Positions 44,448-52,428 of a stretch of DNA of 64,000 nt are shown in pieces. Each line of letters opens with the position of its first letter. Positions within the stretch are counted from its first letter, which is position 1. The position numbers and the translations under genes are program-made. This DNA is from an uncultured Granulosicoccaceae bacterium. GTDB lineage: Bacteria; Pseudomonadota; Gammaproteobacteria; Granulosicoccales; Granulosicoccaceae. The notes beneath the pieces are model-generated. The model had not been told where the DNA came from. It was given only the letters and a program-made list of their open reading frames with translations, and did not search any database. Where the stretch lies: contig CALFCF010000042.1 in assembly GCA_937951345.1 (NCBI GenBank), positions 1-64,000 of the forward strand. The letters are read 5' to 3'.

Positions 44448-45650
44448 ATGAACGCTTGCCATCGATATAACCCGAAAACCACCTTTACTCTCTGGCTCCC
44501 GATAGTTTTGGTATTAGTTGGCTGTGAGAATTTTACACCCGCACCAGTCGAATTCGACAATGAAGACGTAATAAATGTGGGTGATATCAGTACGCTGGAA
44601 ATTGCAGAGACAGTTGTCGCCTCGCTACCACTATCCCCACCCAGCGTCGACCCCATGCGCCGTGAACTTGGAAGATCACTGTTCTGGGACCCGGTGTTGT
44701 CCGGTGATCGCGACGTTGCCTGCGCAACCTGCCATTTGCCTGAAACCGGCTACAGTGATGGACGGACCCGTTCAATCGGCGTTGGTGGCGTCGGGCGTGG
44801 AAAAGACAGGGTACCTGGCACAGTCGAGCCGGTGAAACGAAATTCCCAGTCACTTCTGAACGTTGCCTGGAACGGCATTAATGAGCTCGGGCTCTTCAGT
44901 CAGGATGAGGCACCCATGTTTTGGGACAATCGCGTGCAGAGTCTCAAGAAGCAGGCACTGGAACCCTTGATTTCACGAGAAGAAATGCGGGGTGATAATT
45001 TCTCGGAGGAAACCATTCTGTCAGAGGTTCTTAGTCGGCTTAACGATAATTCCGAATACGTCGCCTTATTCAAAGAGGCCTACGGAGTTGACGCAATCAG
45101 CGCGGAGCAACTCGTTGACGCTCTATCAAGTTTCCAGACAACACTGATAGCGAACAATAGCCGCTTCGATCAATGGATGCGCGGGGATGCCACGGCAATG
45201 ACCGAGCGCGAAATATCGGGTATGCAGGAATTCGTGCTTGCCGGCTGCGCGGCTTGTCACTCTGGTCCAATGTTTTCTGATTTTGAATTGCATGTTCTAG
45301 GGACCCCCGAGGGTGAGAACCTGGCCGAACCGGATTCGGGAAATGGGGAGTTCGCGTTTCGCACACCCGCATTACGGCAGCTCGCATTTACCGCACCTTA
45401 CTTCCACGCCGGGCAGTTCGGAACTCTCAGCCAGGCAATAAACTTTTATGACGAACCTAATGGATCATCAAATGCTTCTGTAGCCAAATCAGAACTTGAC
45501 CCGGATTTTCTTGCATTGCCAGAAATGGATGATGGTCGCGGCAGTATTATTCAAAGTTTTCTTGAAGCCTTAAACGATTCGGAATTTGATCGCGGGATTC
45601 CGGAACGTGTACCCAGTGGTTTAAGCCCTGGTGGCAGTCTGGACAACTAA
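44448..45650 (+). CDS. Di-haem cytochrome c peroxidase/MauG family protein
   Basis: A 400-residue exported protein. The N-terminal LPIVLVLVGCEN segment is a lipobox, so it should be an outer-membrane or periplasmic lipoprotein. Two c-haem sites are present: CATCH (near residue 90) and CAACH (near residue 265), with FWDPVLSGDRDVACATCHLPETGYSDG and RTPALRQLAFTAPYFHAGQF typical of CCP/MauG (quoted in part). Members reduce H2O2 in the periplasm or oxidise protein substrates. The ATG at 44448 follows an in-frame TTG, which is less likely. It is divergent from the LuxR-type gene. Confidence 0.9.
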   Translation: MNACHRYNPKTTFTLWLPIVLVLVGCENFTPAPVEFDNEDVINVGDISTLEIAETVVASLPLSPPSVDPMRRELGRSLFWDPVLSGDRDVACATCHLPETGYSDGRTRSIGVGGVGRGKDRVPGTVEPVKRNSQSLLNVAWNGINELGLFSQDEAPMFWDNRVQSLKKQALEPLISREEMRGDNFSEETILSEVLSRLNDNSEYVALFKEAYGVDAISAEQLVDALSSFQTTLIANNSRFDQWMRGDATAMTEREISGMQEFVLAGCAACHSGPMFSDFELHVLGTPEGENLAEPDSGNGEFAFRTPALRQLAFTAPYFHAGQFGTLSQAINFYDEPNGSSNASVAKSELDPDFLALPEMDDGRGSIIQSFLEALNDSEFDRGIPERVPSGLSPGGSLDN

Positions 45651-45726
45651 CCAACTCTGGTAAGTGGCCCGACACCCCATCTATCCTGAATCAATCCAGG
45701 CAGTTAAAAACGATTTGACGCTGGCA

Positions 45727-45890
45727 TACGCGCCTGAGCACAATACCGAAGCTGATTGAAAAACGCCGTACCTGACAAGCTACTATCTAACACCTTACTG
45801 AGACAAACACCTGCCCAGGATAGTTACAATCACAGAAATTATAATTTTATACTACGATAAACCCCGGTACGCTGGATGCCAGTAGAGTAA
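45727..45890. repeat. Duplicated intergenic segment, copy B
   Basis: It corresponds to 43582-43697 with an internal insertion of about 45 bp (45769-45813). Sequence divergence between the copies is high enough that the duplication is old. It is not part of a coding frame here, whereas the left end of copy A is the ybiB terminus. Confidence 0.75.
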
Positions 45891-45926
45891 AATCCAATTC
45901 ATACGCAATCTGGTATCAGAAGGCAG

Positions 45927-45959
45927 ATAACCTGATGTCCGCCTGTTTAATCAGGTTAT
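45927..45959. promoter_or_regulatory. Perfect 10-bp inverted repeat ahead of the Tat-exported gene
   Basis: ATAACCTGAT (45927-45936) and ATCAGGTTAT (45950-45959) are exact inverted copies with a 13-bp spacer, about 47 bp before the next ATG. It may be an operator or leader hairpin. Confidence 0.5.
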
Positions 45960-46006
45960 AAGTTTGTGTCGAAACGGAACAACCTGTCTACTCAGGAGCA
46001 CTCTGC

Positions 46007-46495
46007 ATGAATTCTTTCAAAACCAACCGACGAACATTCCTGACCTCAACCGGTGTAATGGCAGTGACCGGCTTATCTGGTATAGCACTGCCGGCGATCG
46101 CTGATAATTTAAAACCCACCAAATCGATGCGCGGCGGATCTAACAACTACCTGCCGGATGCACCGATTGTTGATCGCATCGGCGGTGGTGGTTTCCTAAT
46201 GACGGGCACCGTACGTCGTGCAGGCGATGGCGTGCCGTTAGCCGGACAGCGTATTCAAATCTGGGCGCATACCACCGAAGGCCACGAACGTGATCCGCAC
46301 AGTCACGGCGCGACACTAACCGACGAGAACGGTGAGTTTCAACTTGAGATGCCGCAGATCGTACCGGCCTTCGGTCAGGCCCATGGTCACCTGGCTTACG
46401 ACAGTGGTGATTTTAAAACTGTCTTCCTACGACCCGTGATGGCAAGTGCAAAAGACACGACCCTGGCTGCTCACTTTGTTCTTCAGCCTGCCTGA
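46007..46495 (+). CDS. Tat-exported intradiol-dioxygenase-like protein
   Basis: A 162-residue protein with a twin-arginine signal (NRRTFLTSTGVMAVTGLSGIALPAIA, quoted in part as NRRTFLTSTGVMAV). The mature part has the intradiol dioxygenase beta-sandwich motif GTVRRAGDGVPLAGQRIQIW, then TLTDENGEFQLEMP and GQAHGHLAYD, where the HGH pair matches the two His iron ligands. The Tyr ligands of true intradiol enzymes are not evident, and the protein is shorter than catalytic subunits, so activity on catechols is uncertain. It is the first gene of a three-gene run with a ferric-reductase-like protein and an SDR. Confidence 0.75.
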   Translation: MNSFKTNRRTFLTSTGVMAVTGLSGIALPAIADNLKPTKSMRGGSNNYLPDAPIVDRIGGGGFLMTGTVRRAGDGVPLAGQRIQIWAHTTEGHERDPHSHGATLTDENGEFQLEMPQIVPAFGQAHGHLAYDSGDFKTVFLRPVMASAKDTTLAAHFVLQPA

Positions 46496-46523
46496 TTAAA
46501 CACACAGATCAAAAATTACTCGG

Positions 46524-47132
46524 TTGAAAATTATCCGTAACACGCTGCAATGGGTGTCTCTGATACTCGGCGTGATTGTCGCACTGGTTGCAATCGGCGC
46601 TGCCGCGTTAAGTCCGTTACTCGCCTGGCGTGAACCCGTGTACATCGCTGCAGGCTTTGCCGGTATCGCAGCGTTAGTATTGTTACTGTTCCAACCATTA
46701 CTGGTGCGTGGTTTTCTGCCCGCACTCTCGTTACCAACCGGGCGCCAACTGCATCGTTATGTCGGCGTATCAATACTGGTCGCTGTTATTCTTCATGTTG
46801 CCGGACTATGGATAACCAGTCCGCCGGATGTTATTGACGCGCTGCTGTTCGTTTCTGCAACACCATTTTCCGTCTGGGGTGTGATTGCCATGTGGGCGGT
46901 AATTGCCACCGCTACTCTTGCCATGCTGAGACTAAAAATACGTGCCTTGCGCAAGCGACCGCAAATCTGGAGAATCGGGCATAAGTTGCTTGCCGTGATT
47001 ATTGTGGCTGGCAGCGTCACACATGCGCTGATGATTCAGGGTACGATGGAAACCATTTCTAAGATACTGCTGTGCCTGTTGGTGGTGGTGGCCACAGCCA
47101 GTGCCCTGTTCATTCTGGATAAACGTTTCTGA
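46524..47132 (+). CDS. Ferric-reductase-like transmembrane protein
   Basis: A 202-residue membrane protein with six TM helices. Paired His residues in helices (RQLHRYVGVSILVAVILHVAG and WRIGHKLLAVIIVAGSVTHALM, quoted in part) fit b-type haem ligation as in ferric reductase/YedZ-like domains. The start is TTG 46524, 28 bp after the previous stop. It has no cytoplasmic flavin/NAD domain, so it would need a redox partner. The exported dioxygenase-like neighbour may receive electrons from it, as MsrP does from MsrQ (inference by analogy). Confidence 0.8.
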   Translation: MKIIRNTLQWVSLILGVIVALVAIGAAALSPLLAWREPVYIAAGFAGIAALVLLLFQPLLVRGFLPALSLPTGRQLHRYVGVSILVAVILHVAGLWITSPPDVIDALLFVSATPFSVWGVIAMWAVIATATLAMLRLKIRALRKRPQIWRIGHKLLAVIIVAGSVTHALMIQGTMETISKILLCLLVVVATASALFILDKRF

Positions 47133-47146
47133 CCATCAGGACTGAT

Positions 47147-47896
47147 ATGTCGCACCTCAAAGATAAGAACGTCGTTATTACCGGTGGCACCAAAGGCATC
47201 GGTTTGGCAACAGCGCTTCATTTTTCACGAGCTGGTGCAAACGTTTTAATTACCGGTTCCAGTGAGGCGTCGTTGCAATCGGCACTCAAGCAACTCCCCA
47301 ACGCCGAAGGACTGGTATGTGATCTGACCGATATGGCGCAGGTCATGTCGCTCGGTAACGCCACACAAAAAACTATGCCGCAGGTGGACGTACTGTTTGC
47401 AAACGCCGGCATCGCGCATTTCAGGCCATTGCAGGAAATGACCGAAGCTCTGTTTGATGAAATGATGCAGGTAAATGTCAAAGGCCTTTACTTTAGTATC
47501 CAGCAGATTGAACCATTGATGCCATCCGGCAGCGCGATTGTTGTAACTGCATCCATCGCACCGCGCAAAGGGCAAATTGGTTTGTCTGCCTACGGAGCCA
47601 GCAAAGGCGCCGCACGCGCAATGGTACGTAATCTTGCAGCAGAACTGACGCAGAAGAACATCCGCATTAACTGCATCAGCCCGGGACCGGTTGTAACGGA
47701 TATATTCTCGCGTATGGTCGATGGTGACGAAGTCGAGGCAAAGAAAATTCTTGACCGGATTGCTTCAACCGTCCCTCAGGGACGCGTCGCAACAGCAGAT
47801 GAAATTGCACACAGTGTTGAATTCCTGTGCGGACCCGGATCAGAATTTATGCTGGGTACAGAAATAACAATGGATGGTGGCAAAGCGGAGCTTTGA
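47147..47896 (+). CDS. Short-chain dehydrogenase/reductase
   Basis: A 249-residue classical SDR with the cofactor motif TGGTKGIGLATALHF (TGxxxGIG), the NAG strand LFANAGIAH, and the catalytic Ser/Tyr/Lys set in ASIAPRKGQIGLSAYGASKG. The C-terminal GPGSEFMLGTEITMDGG is typical. Substrate unknown. It starts 14 bp after the ferric-reductase-like gene, so the three genes form an operon; whether the SDR works in the same pathway is unclear. Confidence 0.88.
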   Translation: MSHLKDKNVVITGGTKGIGLATALHFSRAGANVLITGSSEASLQSALKQLPNAEGLVCDLTDMAQVMSLGNATQKTMPQVDVLFANAGIAHFRPLQEMTEALFDEMMQVNVKGLYFSIQQIEPLMPSGSAIVVTASIAPRKGQIGLSAYGASKGAARAMVRNLAAELTQKNIRINCISPGPVVTDIFSRMVDGDEVEAKKILDRIASTVPQGRVATADEIAHSVEFLCGPGSEFMLGTEITMDGGKAEL

Positions 47897-48255
47897 TCGG
47901 CATATTTCGTCAAAACCTTTTAGAGTTGCTCCAGACCTGGCGCAAGTCGGACCATATACCGAACGGACTATATACCGAACATAAGCCAAACGAAAAAAGA
48001 GCCTCTGATGCTTTGATCAACTACTTCATTTGTAGCTGAAATCAAAGGCAATATTTTCACATTTCGCTAAGTCACACACATTATTTTCCCTTGGATACAG
48101 CGCCCCGCCAACGCTATAATGTGGTTAGAGTTTGGAGCGATGGCGTCGCTTCGTTATCAGCAATAGCTGTGAATAACTCTTCACATCCTGAACGCCCGGA
48201 TTGTTATCGGGTCGCTTAGCACACTCAGTTGACCCGGATTTTTCTGGAGATACGC
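47897..48255. other. Intergenic region ahead of creatinase
   Basis: No gene. It contains the promoter at 48091-48120 and a leader with small stems (AGCGA-TGGCG-TCGCT near 48137; CCCGGATTGTTATCGGG near 48198). The last part has TGGAG as the ribosome-binding site for the creatinase ATG. Confidence 0.4.
48091..48120 (+). promoter_or_regulatory. Sigma-70-type promoter of the creatinase gene
   Basis: TTGGAT (48091-48096) and a consensus TATAAT (48115-48120) are 18 bp apart. The predicted leader is about 130 nt long. Confidence 0.5.
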
Positions 48256-49476
48256 ATGAGTACAAACACCGCTCAACGCCCTGAGTATTTTAAATTCCCC
48301 AACGGGGAGAAAGCTGCACTACCCTTCCCTGACACCGAATACCAACGAAGATTATCCAACCTTCGATCCCATATGAATTCAAACGGGATTGATGCTGTAG
48401 TGCTGTCTTCGATGCATAACATTGCCTACTACACCGGTTTTCTGTATTGCGCATTCGGACGGCCTTATGCAGCAGTGATCACACAGAATGACTGTACGAC
48501 TCTGTCAGCGAATATCGATGCCGGACAGCCCTGGAGACGATGCTATGGAGACAATCTGATTTATACCGATTGGCAACGCACTAATTTCTGGAAAGCCTTA
48601 AAAAAACTGGCAGGAAAACCCAAATCACTGGCAATCGAATACGATCACATCACTGTCGACCATCATCAGAAAATTTCAGCAACATTTTCAGATGCCAAGT
48701 TGGTCAATATCTCCGATTTTACAATGCAGAGCCGAATGATAAAGTCGGACGAAGAGATTTCACTGATTACAAAAGCAGCTGCGATTGCAGATATCGGTGG
48801 TGAAGCAATTCACAACGCGATTGCCCCCGGAATACGGGAAATCGATGTTGCAATGGCTGGTCGTGACGCGATGGAACTCGCTATTGCGGAAGCGTTTCCT
48901 GATGCAGAGTATCGTGATACCTGGGTTTGGTTTCAGTCCGGGTTGAATACCGACGGTGCTCATAACCCGGTTACGGCAAGAAAACTTGAGCACGGCGATA
49001 TCCTGAGTCTGAATACCTTTCCAATGATTTCAGGCTATTACACCGCATTAGAGCGCACCTTGTTCGTTGGTGAAGCAACAGACGAAGAGCTTGCTATTTG
49101 GCAGGCCAATGTTGACGCACATGAGCTCGGAATTTCACTGATTAAACCCGGCGTTAAGTGCTCAGAGATTTGCAGCGAGATCAATGCATTTTTCGAAGAG
49201 AAGGACTTGTTGCAATACCGAACCTTCGGATACGGGCATTCTTTTGGCGTTTTATCTCACTATTACGGGCGCGAAGCCGGTCTCGAAATCAGAGAAGACA
49301 TTGATACCGTACTGGAAGCGAATATGGTTGTTTCAATTGAACCGATGCTGACACTGCCCGAAGGTCATCAGGCAGCTGGCGGTTACCGCGAGCACGACAT
49401 CCTGGTGGTGAACGAAACCGGTTCAACAAATATAACGGGCTTTCCCTATGGGCCTGATCACAATATCGTTAAGTAG
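48256..49476 (+). CDS. Creatinase (creatine amidinohydrolase)
   Basis: A 406-residue member of the M24 pita-bread family that hydrolyses creatine to sarcosine and urea. The match to known creatinases is close throughout: YYTGFLYCAFGRPYA, ANIDAGQPWRR, TWVWFQSGLNTDGAHNPVT with the catalytic His, LNTFPMISGYYTALERTLF, YRTFGYGHSFGVLSHYYGREAGLE (quoted in part) and GGYREHDILVVNE. Unlike metal-dependent M24 peptidases, creatinase uses no metal. ATG 48256 is used with TGGAG ahead. Sarcosine oxidase and urease genes are not in the window, although a DAO-family amine oxidase lies at 16129-17358. Confidence 0.93.
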   Translation: MSTNTAQRPEYFKFPNGEKAALPFPDTEYQRRLSNLRSHMNSNGIDAVVLSSMHNIAYYTGFLYCAFGRPYAAVITQNDCTTLSANIDAGQPWRRCYGDNLIYTDWQRTNFWKALKKLAGKPKSLAIEYDHITVDHHQKISATFSDAKLVNISDFTMQSRMIKSDEEISLITKAAAIADIGGEAIHNAIAPGIREIDVAMAGRDAMELAIAEAFPDAEYRDTWVWFQSGLNTDGAHNPVTARKLEHGDILSLNTFPMISGYYTALERTLFVGEATDEELAIWQANVDAHELGISLIKPGVKCSEICSEINAFFEEKDLLQYRTFGYGHSFGVLSHYYGREAGLEIREDIDTVLEANMVVSIEPMLTLPEGHQAAGGYREHDILVVNETGSTNITGFPYGPDHNIVK

Positions 49477-49493
49477 CGATCCATAGTATAAGC

Positions 49494-49521
49494 GAAGGGT
49501 CAATCAACACGGTTGACCTTC
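49494..49521 (+). terminator. Stem-loop after creatinase
   Basis: GAAGGGTCAA (49494-49503) pairs with TTGACCTTC (49513-49521) with a one-base bulge. There is no T-run. It begins 17 bp after the creatinase stop. Confidence 0.5.
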
Positions 49522-49530
49522 TGCTTCAGC

Positions 49531-49618
49531 TAACGCTGATGCGCTTACATAGAAACGCTGATGCGTTTAGAGAGAAACACTGAAGCATTTGGGAAGCAAT
49601 CCTTATGCATTAGGGAAA
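49531..49618. repeat. Four degenerate 22-bp tandem repeats
   Basis: Units start at 49531, 49553, 49575 and 49597. The second is the best formed: AAACGC-TGAT-GCGTTT, a perfect 6-bp palindrome with a 4-bp centre. The others keep the layout with changes (TAACGC-TGAT-GCGCTTA; AAACACTGAAGCATTT). They decay from left to right. Confidence 0.7.
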
Positions 49619-49867
49619 ATCAAATGATATTGCTCGCCGGGTATTCTTAATTTTTAAAAAGTGTCATTACCAAGGGAAAGTGTCGGTTTAATTACCGAGC
49701 GACTTTGTCGTTACACCGTATCAGCCTAAGTTTTCTCTTGCAATAGTGCGCTGGTGTAGCAAGTTCGTTTTGTATCTCCAGAGCGGACATTGCTTGCAGC
49801 TTATTATAATTACTTGAGAATGCGTGCTATGTCCCCATTGCGGACCTTGGCATTTGATCTGTTAGAA

Positions 49868-49901
49868 GCAACCCACCTATAAGGTGGGCTGCTCCTTTTT
49901 T
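49868..49901 (+). terminator. Intrinsic terminator between creatinase and the acetyltransferase
   Basis: GCAACCCACCT (49868-49878) pairs with AGGTGGGCTGC (49882-49892), followed by TCC and six T residues. It lies between convergent genes and is the clearest Rho-independent terminator in the window. Confidence 0.75.
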
Positions 49902-49906
49902 ACGGC

Positions 49907-50395
49907 TTATAGATACTTGTGAAAAACAATTTTGTCGTCGCCGACACCATAGTATTCGCGTATCTGCGCTTCTGCGTTATAACCTAGCTTCGAATAGAAG
50001 GCCCTGGTTCTATTGAAATCCTCGGTACCAGATGTTTCAACTAGCAATACACGAACACCATCTGTTGATAGTTTATCTTCTACATAAGACATAATTTGAG
50101 CACCGATGCCTTCACTCTGGCGATCGGGGTGCACGGCAATTAATAACAAATTCCACGTACCATCGGCCATAGCTTCAGGAGCACAGTAGGCGATTGCCAC
50201 AGGTGAGCCATCGTCAAAAGTGAGCCAGAAGTCACTTTGTTCTGGGTCATTTGAGTCGCCGCAGAACATGTCGTCCAACATCTCAGATGGAAATAACTGC
50301 ACAGCATCGATAATTCCCTTCGCAGCTGATAAGTCGCCAGGGATAGAAGATCTAATATTAGTTTTAGTCACTGTTTTTACTCGAAATTTAGACAA
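49907..50395 (-). CDS. GNAT-family N-acetyltransferase
   Basis: A 162-residue GNAT protein with the acetyl-CoA motif AVHPDRQSEGIGAQIMSYVEDKL near residue 90 (quoted in part, RQSEGIG loop) and the later NRTRAFYSKLGYNAEAQIREYY. The substrate-binding N-terminus with VQLFPSEMLDDMFCG resembles GNATs that act on small amines or peptides, but no specific assignment is possible. It is followed by a bidirectional-looking terminator and lies near copies of a short recurring motif. Confidence 0.82.
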   Translation of the reverse strand: MSKFRVKTVTKTNIRSSIPGDLSAAKGIIDAVQLFPSEMLDDMFCGDSNDPEQSDFWLTFDDGSPVAIAYCAPEAMADGTWNLLLIAVHPDRQSEGIGAQIMSYVEDKLSTDGVRVLLVETSGTEDFNRTRAFYSKLGYNAEAQIREYYGVGDDKIVFHKYL

Positions 50396-50510
50396 TAGAA
50401 TGCTGATGGCCTGAATTTAGAATTTCAGACTCAACCGCTGTTCGGGGTGTTCCCTCTCGGAAACCCGTCAGCAGGTGGTGCAATACCTCAACATTAAAAC
50501 TCCGAATAAT

Positions 50511-50534
50511 TAAGTGCCGGGGTTCCAGCACTTA
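50511..50534. other. Inverted repeat between the two acetyltransferase genes
   Basis: TAAGTGC (50511-50517) and GCACTTA (50528-50534) are perfect inverted copies with partial pairing of GG/CC inside. It could terminate transcription from the gene at 50674-51120. Confidence 0.4.
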
Positions 50535-50673
50535 GAGATATTATAACTGAGTGAATGCGGGTGCGGCAGAGTGAATTTCTGCATTGGGCCGAGGTCTGCT
50601 CTGGGCCGGTTCTTACCCTTTCTATTGAATTTAGAAGTAGGCAGCATGGTCCCCATTGCAGACAATTACTGAT

Positions 50674-51120
50674 TCAATCTTGATACCACCGAGTAACGAA
50701 CGCCGTTTTACTTCCACTGTACATTCCGCACGCTTGGTAAAACTCTTGTACTTCCTTATCTCTCCCTGTTAACAACATTGCCTTGTAACAATCTCGACTC
50801 CTCGCATAGTTCAGCGCATGATTGATGAGAGCTTGCCCTACACCTTGTCGTCGAAAATCTAGATGTGTGACGACATTTTCAATCAAGCAATATGGCGCTA
50901 CGTCCCTTGTGAGGTTGGGAATTATATTTATGTAACAAGATCCGACAACACTATTGCTTTTTTCAGCAACAGTAATAACAAAATAGTCAGATTCCAATAT
51001 CTCAATGAACTTAGCTAGGCTTACTGAACGAGATACCTTTGAGTCATTCGGATGTAAATATTGCATAAGAATCAGAATAGCATCATGATCCTCTTTAGTC
51101 GCTTCACGTATCAACATCAT
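50674..51120 (-). CDS. GNAT-family N-acetyltransferase
   Basis: A 148-residue GNAT protein: MMLIREATKEDHDAILILM at the start, NVVTHLDFRRQGVGQALINHAL (about 84-105) holding the RRQGVG acetyl-CoA loop, and a final VQEFYQACGMYSGSKTAFVTRW. AAGGAG lies ahead of the ATG at 51120. It belongs with the preceding GNAT to a small accessory patch between creatinase and the enolase-superfamily gene. Substrate unknown. Confidence 0.82.
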   Translation of the reverse strand: MMLIREATKEDHDAILILMQYLHPNDSKVSRSVSLAKFIEILESDYFVITVAEKSNSVVGSCYINIIPNLTRDVAPYCLIENVVTHLDFRRQGVGQALINHALNYARSRDCYKAMLLTGRDKEVQEFYQACGMYSGSKTAFVTRWYQD

Positions 51121-51240
51121 AACTCCTTAATTCAGTTCTACGTCCGCTGAGGGGATACCGGAACTACAGCTCTCGACCTGATCGTAGAGTGAAAGTCAGA
51201 TCAAGTGCCGACTTTCACACCTAATTACTTTCACACCTAA

Positions 51241-52392
51241 TTACTGTAAATGCGGATATAACTTGTCCCAATCGAAATTAACCCCGGTTCCCGGTACATC
51301 AGGTGCAACAGCCAGACTGTTTTCGACCACCAAAGGTCGATCAGTGTAAGTATCGATAGGAAATGAATGCACTTCCAACCAACCGACATTAGGGTAGTCG
51401 GCCGGGTCTGCAGGGCTTGTCATCTGCACTGATGCGTCACTGCCGCGCGCTGCAACCAGGCTGACATGTAATTCCTGCATACCGTGACTGCACACCGTAA
51501 CGCCCGCTGCTTCACCCAATGCAGCGGCTCGCAACCAGCCGGTGACACCGCCGCAGTTCGATGCATCCGGTTGTACAAAGGAAAGGGCCGACTGCGCCAT
51601 AGCCATTTCAAACTCATGAATGGTGTGCAGGTTTTCGCCCATTGCAAGTGGTACACCACCGGCATCACCGATCTCAGCGTAGCCTGCGTAGTCGTCAGGT
51701 ATGGTTGGCTCCTCGAACCACAACAGGTTGTAGGGTTTGAAGGCTGTTGACCAACGAATAGCCTGCTTTCTGTCGAGTGCATAATTCGCATCCACCATAA
51801 AAGCCCGTTCATCACCGAGCCGTTCACGCACCGCTGCAACTCGTTCTACGTCGTAGTCCAGCTCGGGCTGGCCGACTTTTATTTTTACAGCGTTAAACCC
51901 GTCAGCAAGATAACCATCAATATTCTGCAGTAACCGTTCAGTCGTGAAATTCAGATCAATCCCACCGCAGTAGGCATGACAACGGCGGTTAACCCCCTGC
52001 CCGTCTTTAGCCGCCATCTGGTGTAGCGGCTTACCATCACGCTTGCCGCGTAAATCCCAGAGGGCAATATCAATAGCAGAGATTGCAAACGAAGCCACAC
52101 CACCACGGGCGACGTAATGCATGTGCCATTGCATGTCGTCATAGAGCGTATCTACAGCAGTCGCATCACGCCCGGTTATGTAGGGCCCCAGATCGTGCAG
52201 TAGCATAGCTAGAATTGCATGCCCCCCTCGCCCACCGGTATACGTATAACCCGTACCCTGTAAACCATCCGCTGTTGTGATGGTGGTTGTTACCAATTCA
52301 AAATGCGTATGGTCACCGTGTTTGGCATCAGTAAGAACTTCTGCAAGCGGGATCTTGTAAAGACGGGATTCAACCGAGTCTATAGTCGACAT
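51241..52392 (-). CDS. Mandelate racemase/muconate lactonizing enzyme family protein (enolase superfamily)
   Basis: A 383-residue enolase-superfamily enzyme. The KxK base is in NAVKIKVGQ (about residue 170), metal ligands are the Asp in [12 protein letters not shown], Glu in [11 protein letters not shown] and Glu in MGENLH, and a second acid/base region is [10 protein letters not shown], then SHGMQELH with a His. Such enzymes abstract a proton alpha to a carboxylate, often in sugar-acid dehydration or racemisation. The substrate is unassigned. It lies 36 bp downstream of the TPR gene on the same strand. Confidence 0.88.
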   Translation of the reverse strand: MSTIDSVESRLYKIPLAEVLTDAKHGDHTHFELVTTTITTADGLQGTGYTYTGGRGGHAILAMLLHDLGPYITGRDATAVDTLYDDMQWHMHYVARGGVASFAISAIDIALWDLRGKRDGKPLHQMAAKDGQGVNRRCHAYCGGIDLNFTTERLLQNIDGYLADGFNAVKIKVGQPELDYDVERVAAVRERLGDERAFMVDANYALDRKQAIRWSTAFKPYNLLWFEEPTIPDDYAGYAEIGDAGGVPLAMGENLHTIHEFEMAMAQSALSFVQPDASNCGGVTGWLRAAALGEAAGVTVCSHGMQELHVSLVAARGSDASVQMTSPADPADYPNVGWLEVHSFPIDTYTDRPLVVENSLAVAPDVPGTGVNFDWDKLYPHLQ

Positions 52393-52428
52393 AATTAACT
52401 ACTTGGTGGGTTCAATACTTAAAGCGAT

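Larger units (their letters stand above)
45651..46006. other. Intergenic region carrying copy B and an inverted repeat
   Basis: No gene is seen. It holds repeat copy B (45727-45890) and the hairpin at 45927-45959, and probably the promoter of the following three-gene cluster. Confidence 0.5.
49477..49906. other. Intergenic region with tandem repeats and a terminator
   Basis: No gene. It holds a stem-loop at 49494-49521, four 22-bp repeats at 49531-49618, the recurring CCCCATTGCGGAC motif at 49833-49845, and an intrinsic terminator at 49868-49901. Confidence 0.5.

Noticed and set aside
49531-49618. CRISPR array
   Set aside because: The 22-bp units are directly adjacent without spacers, degenerate, and there are no cas genes.
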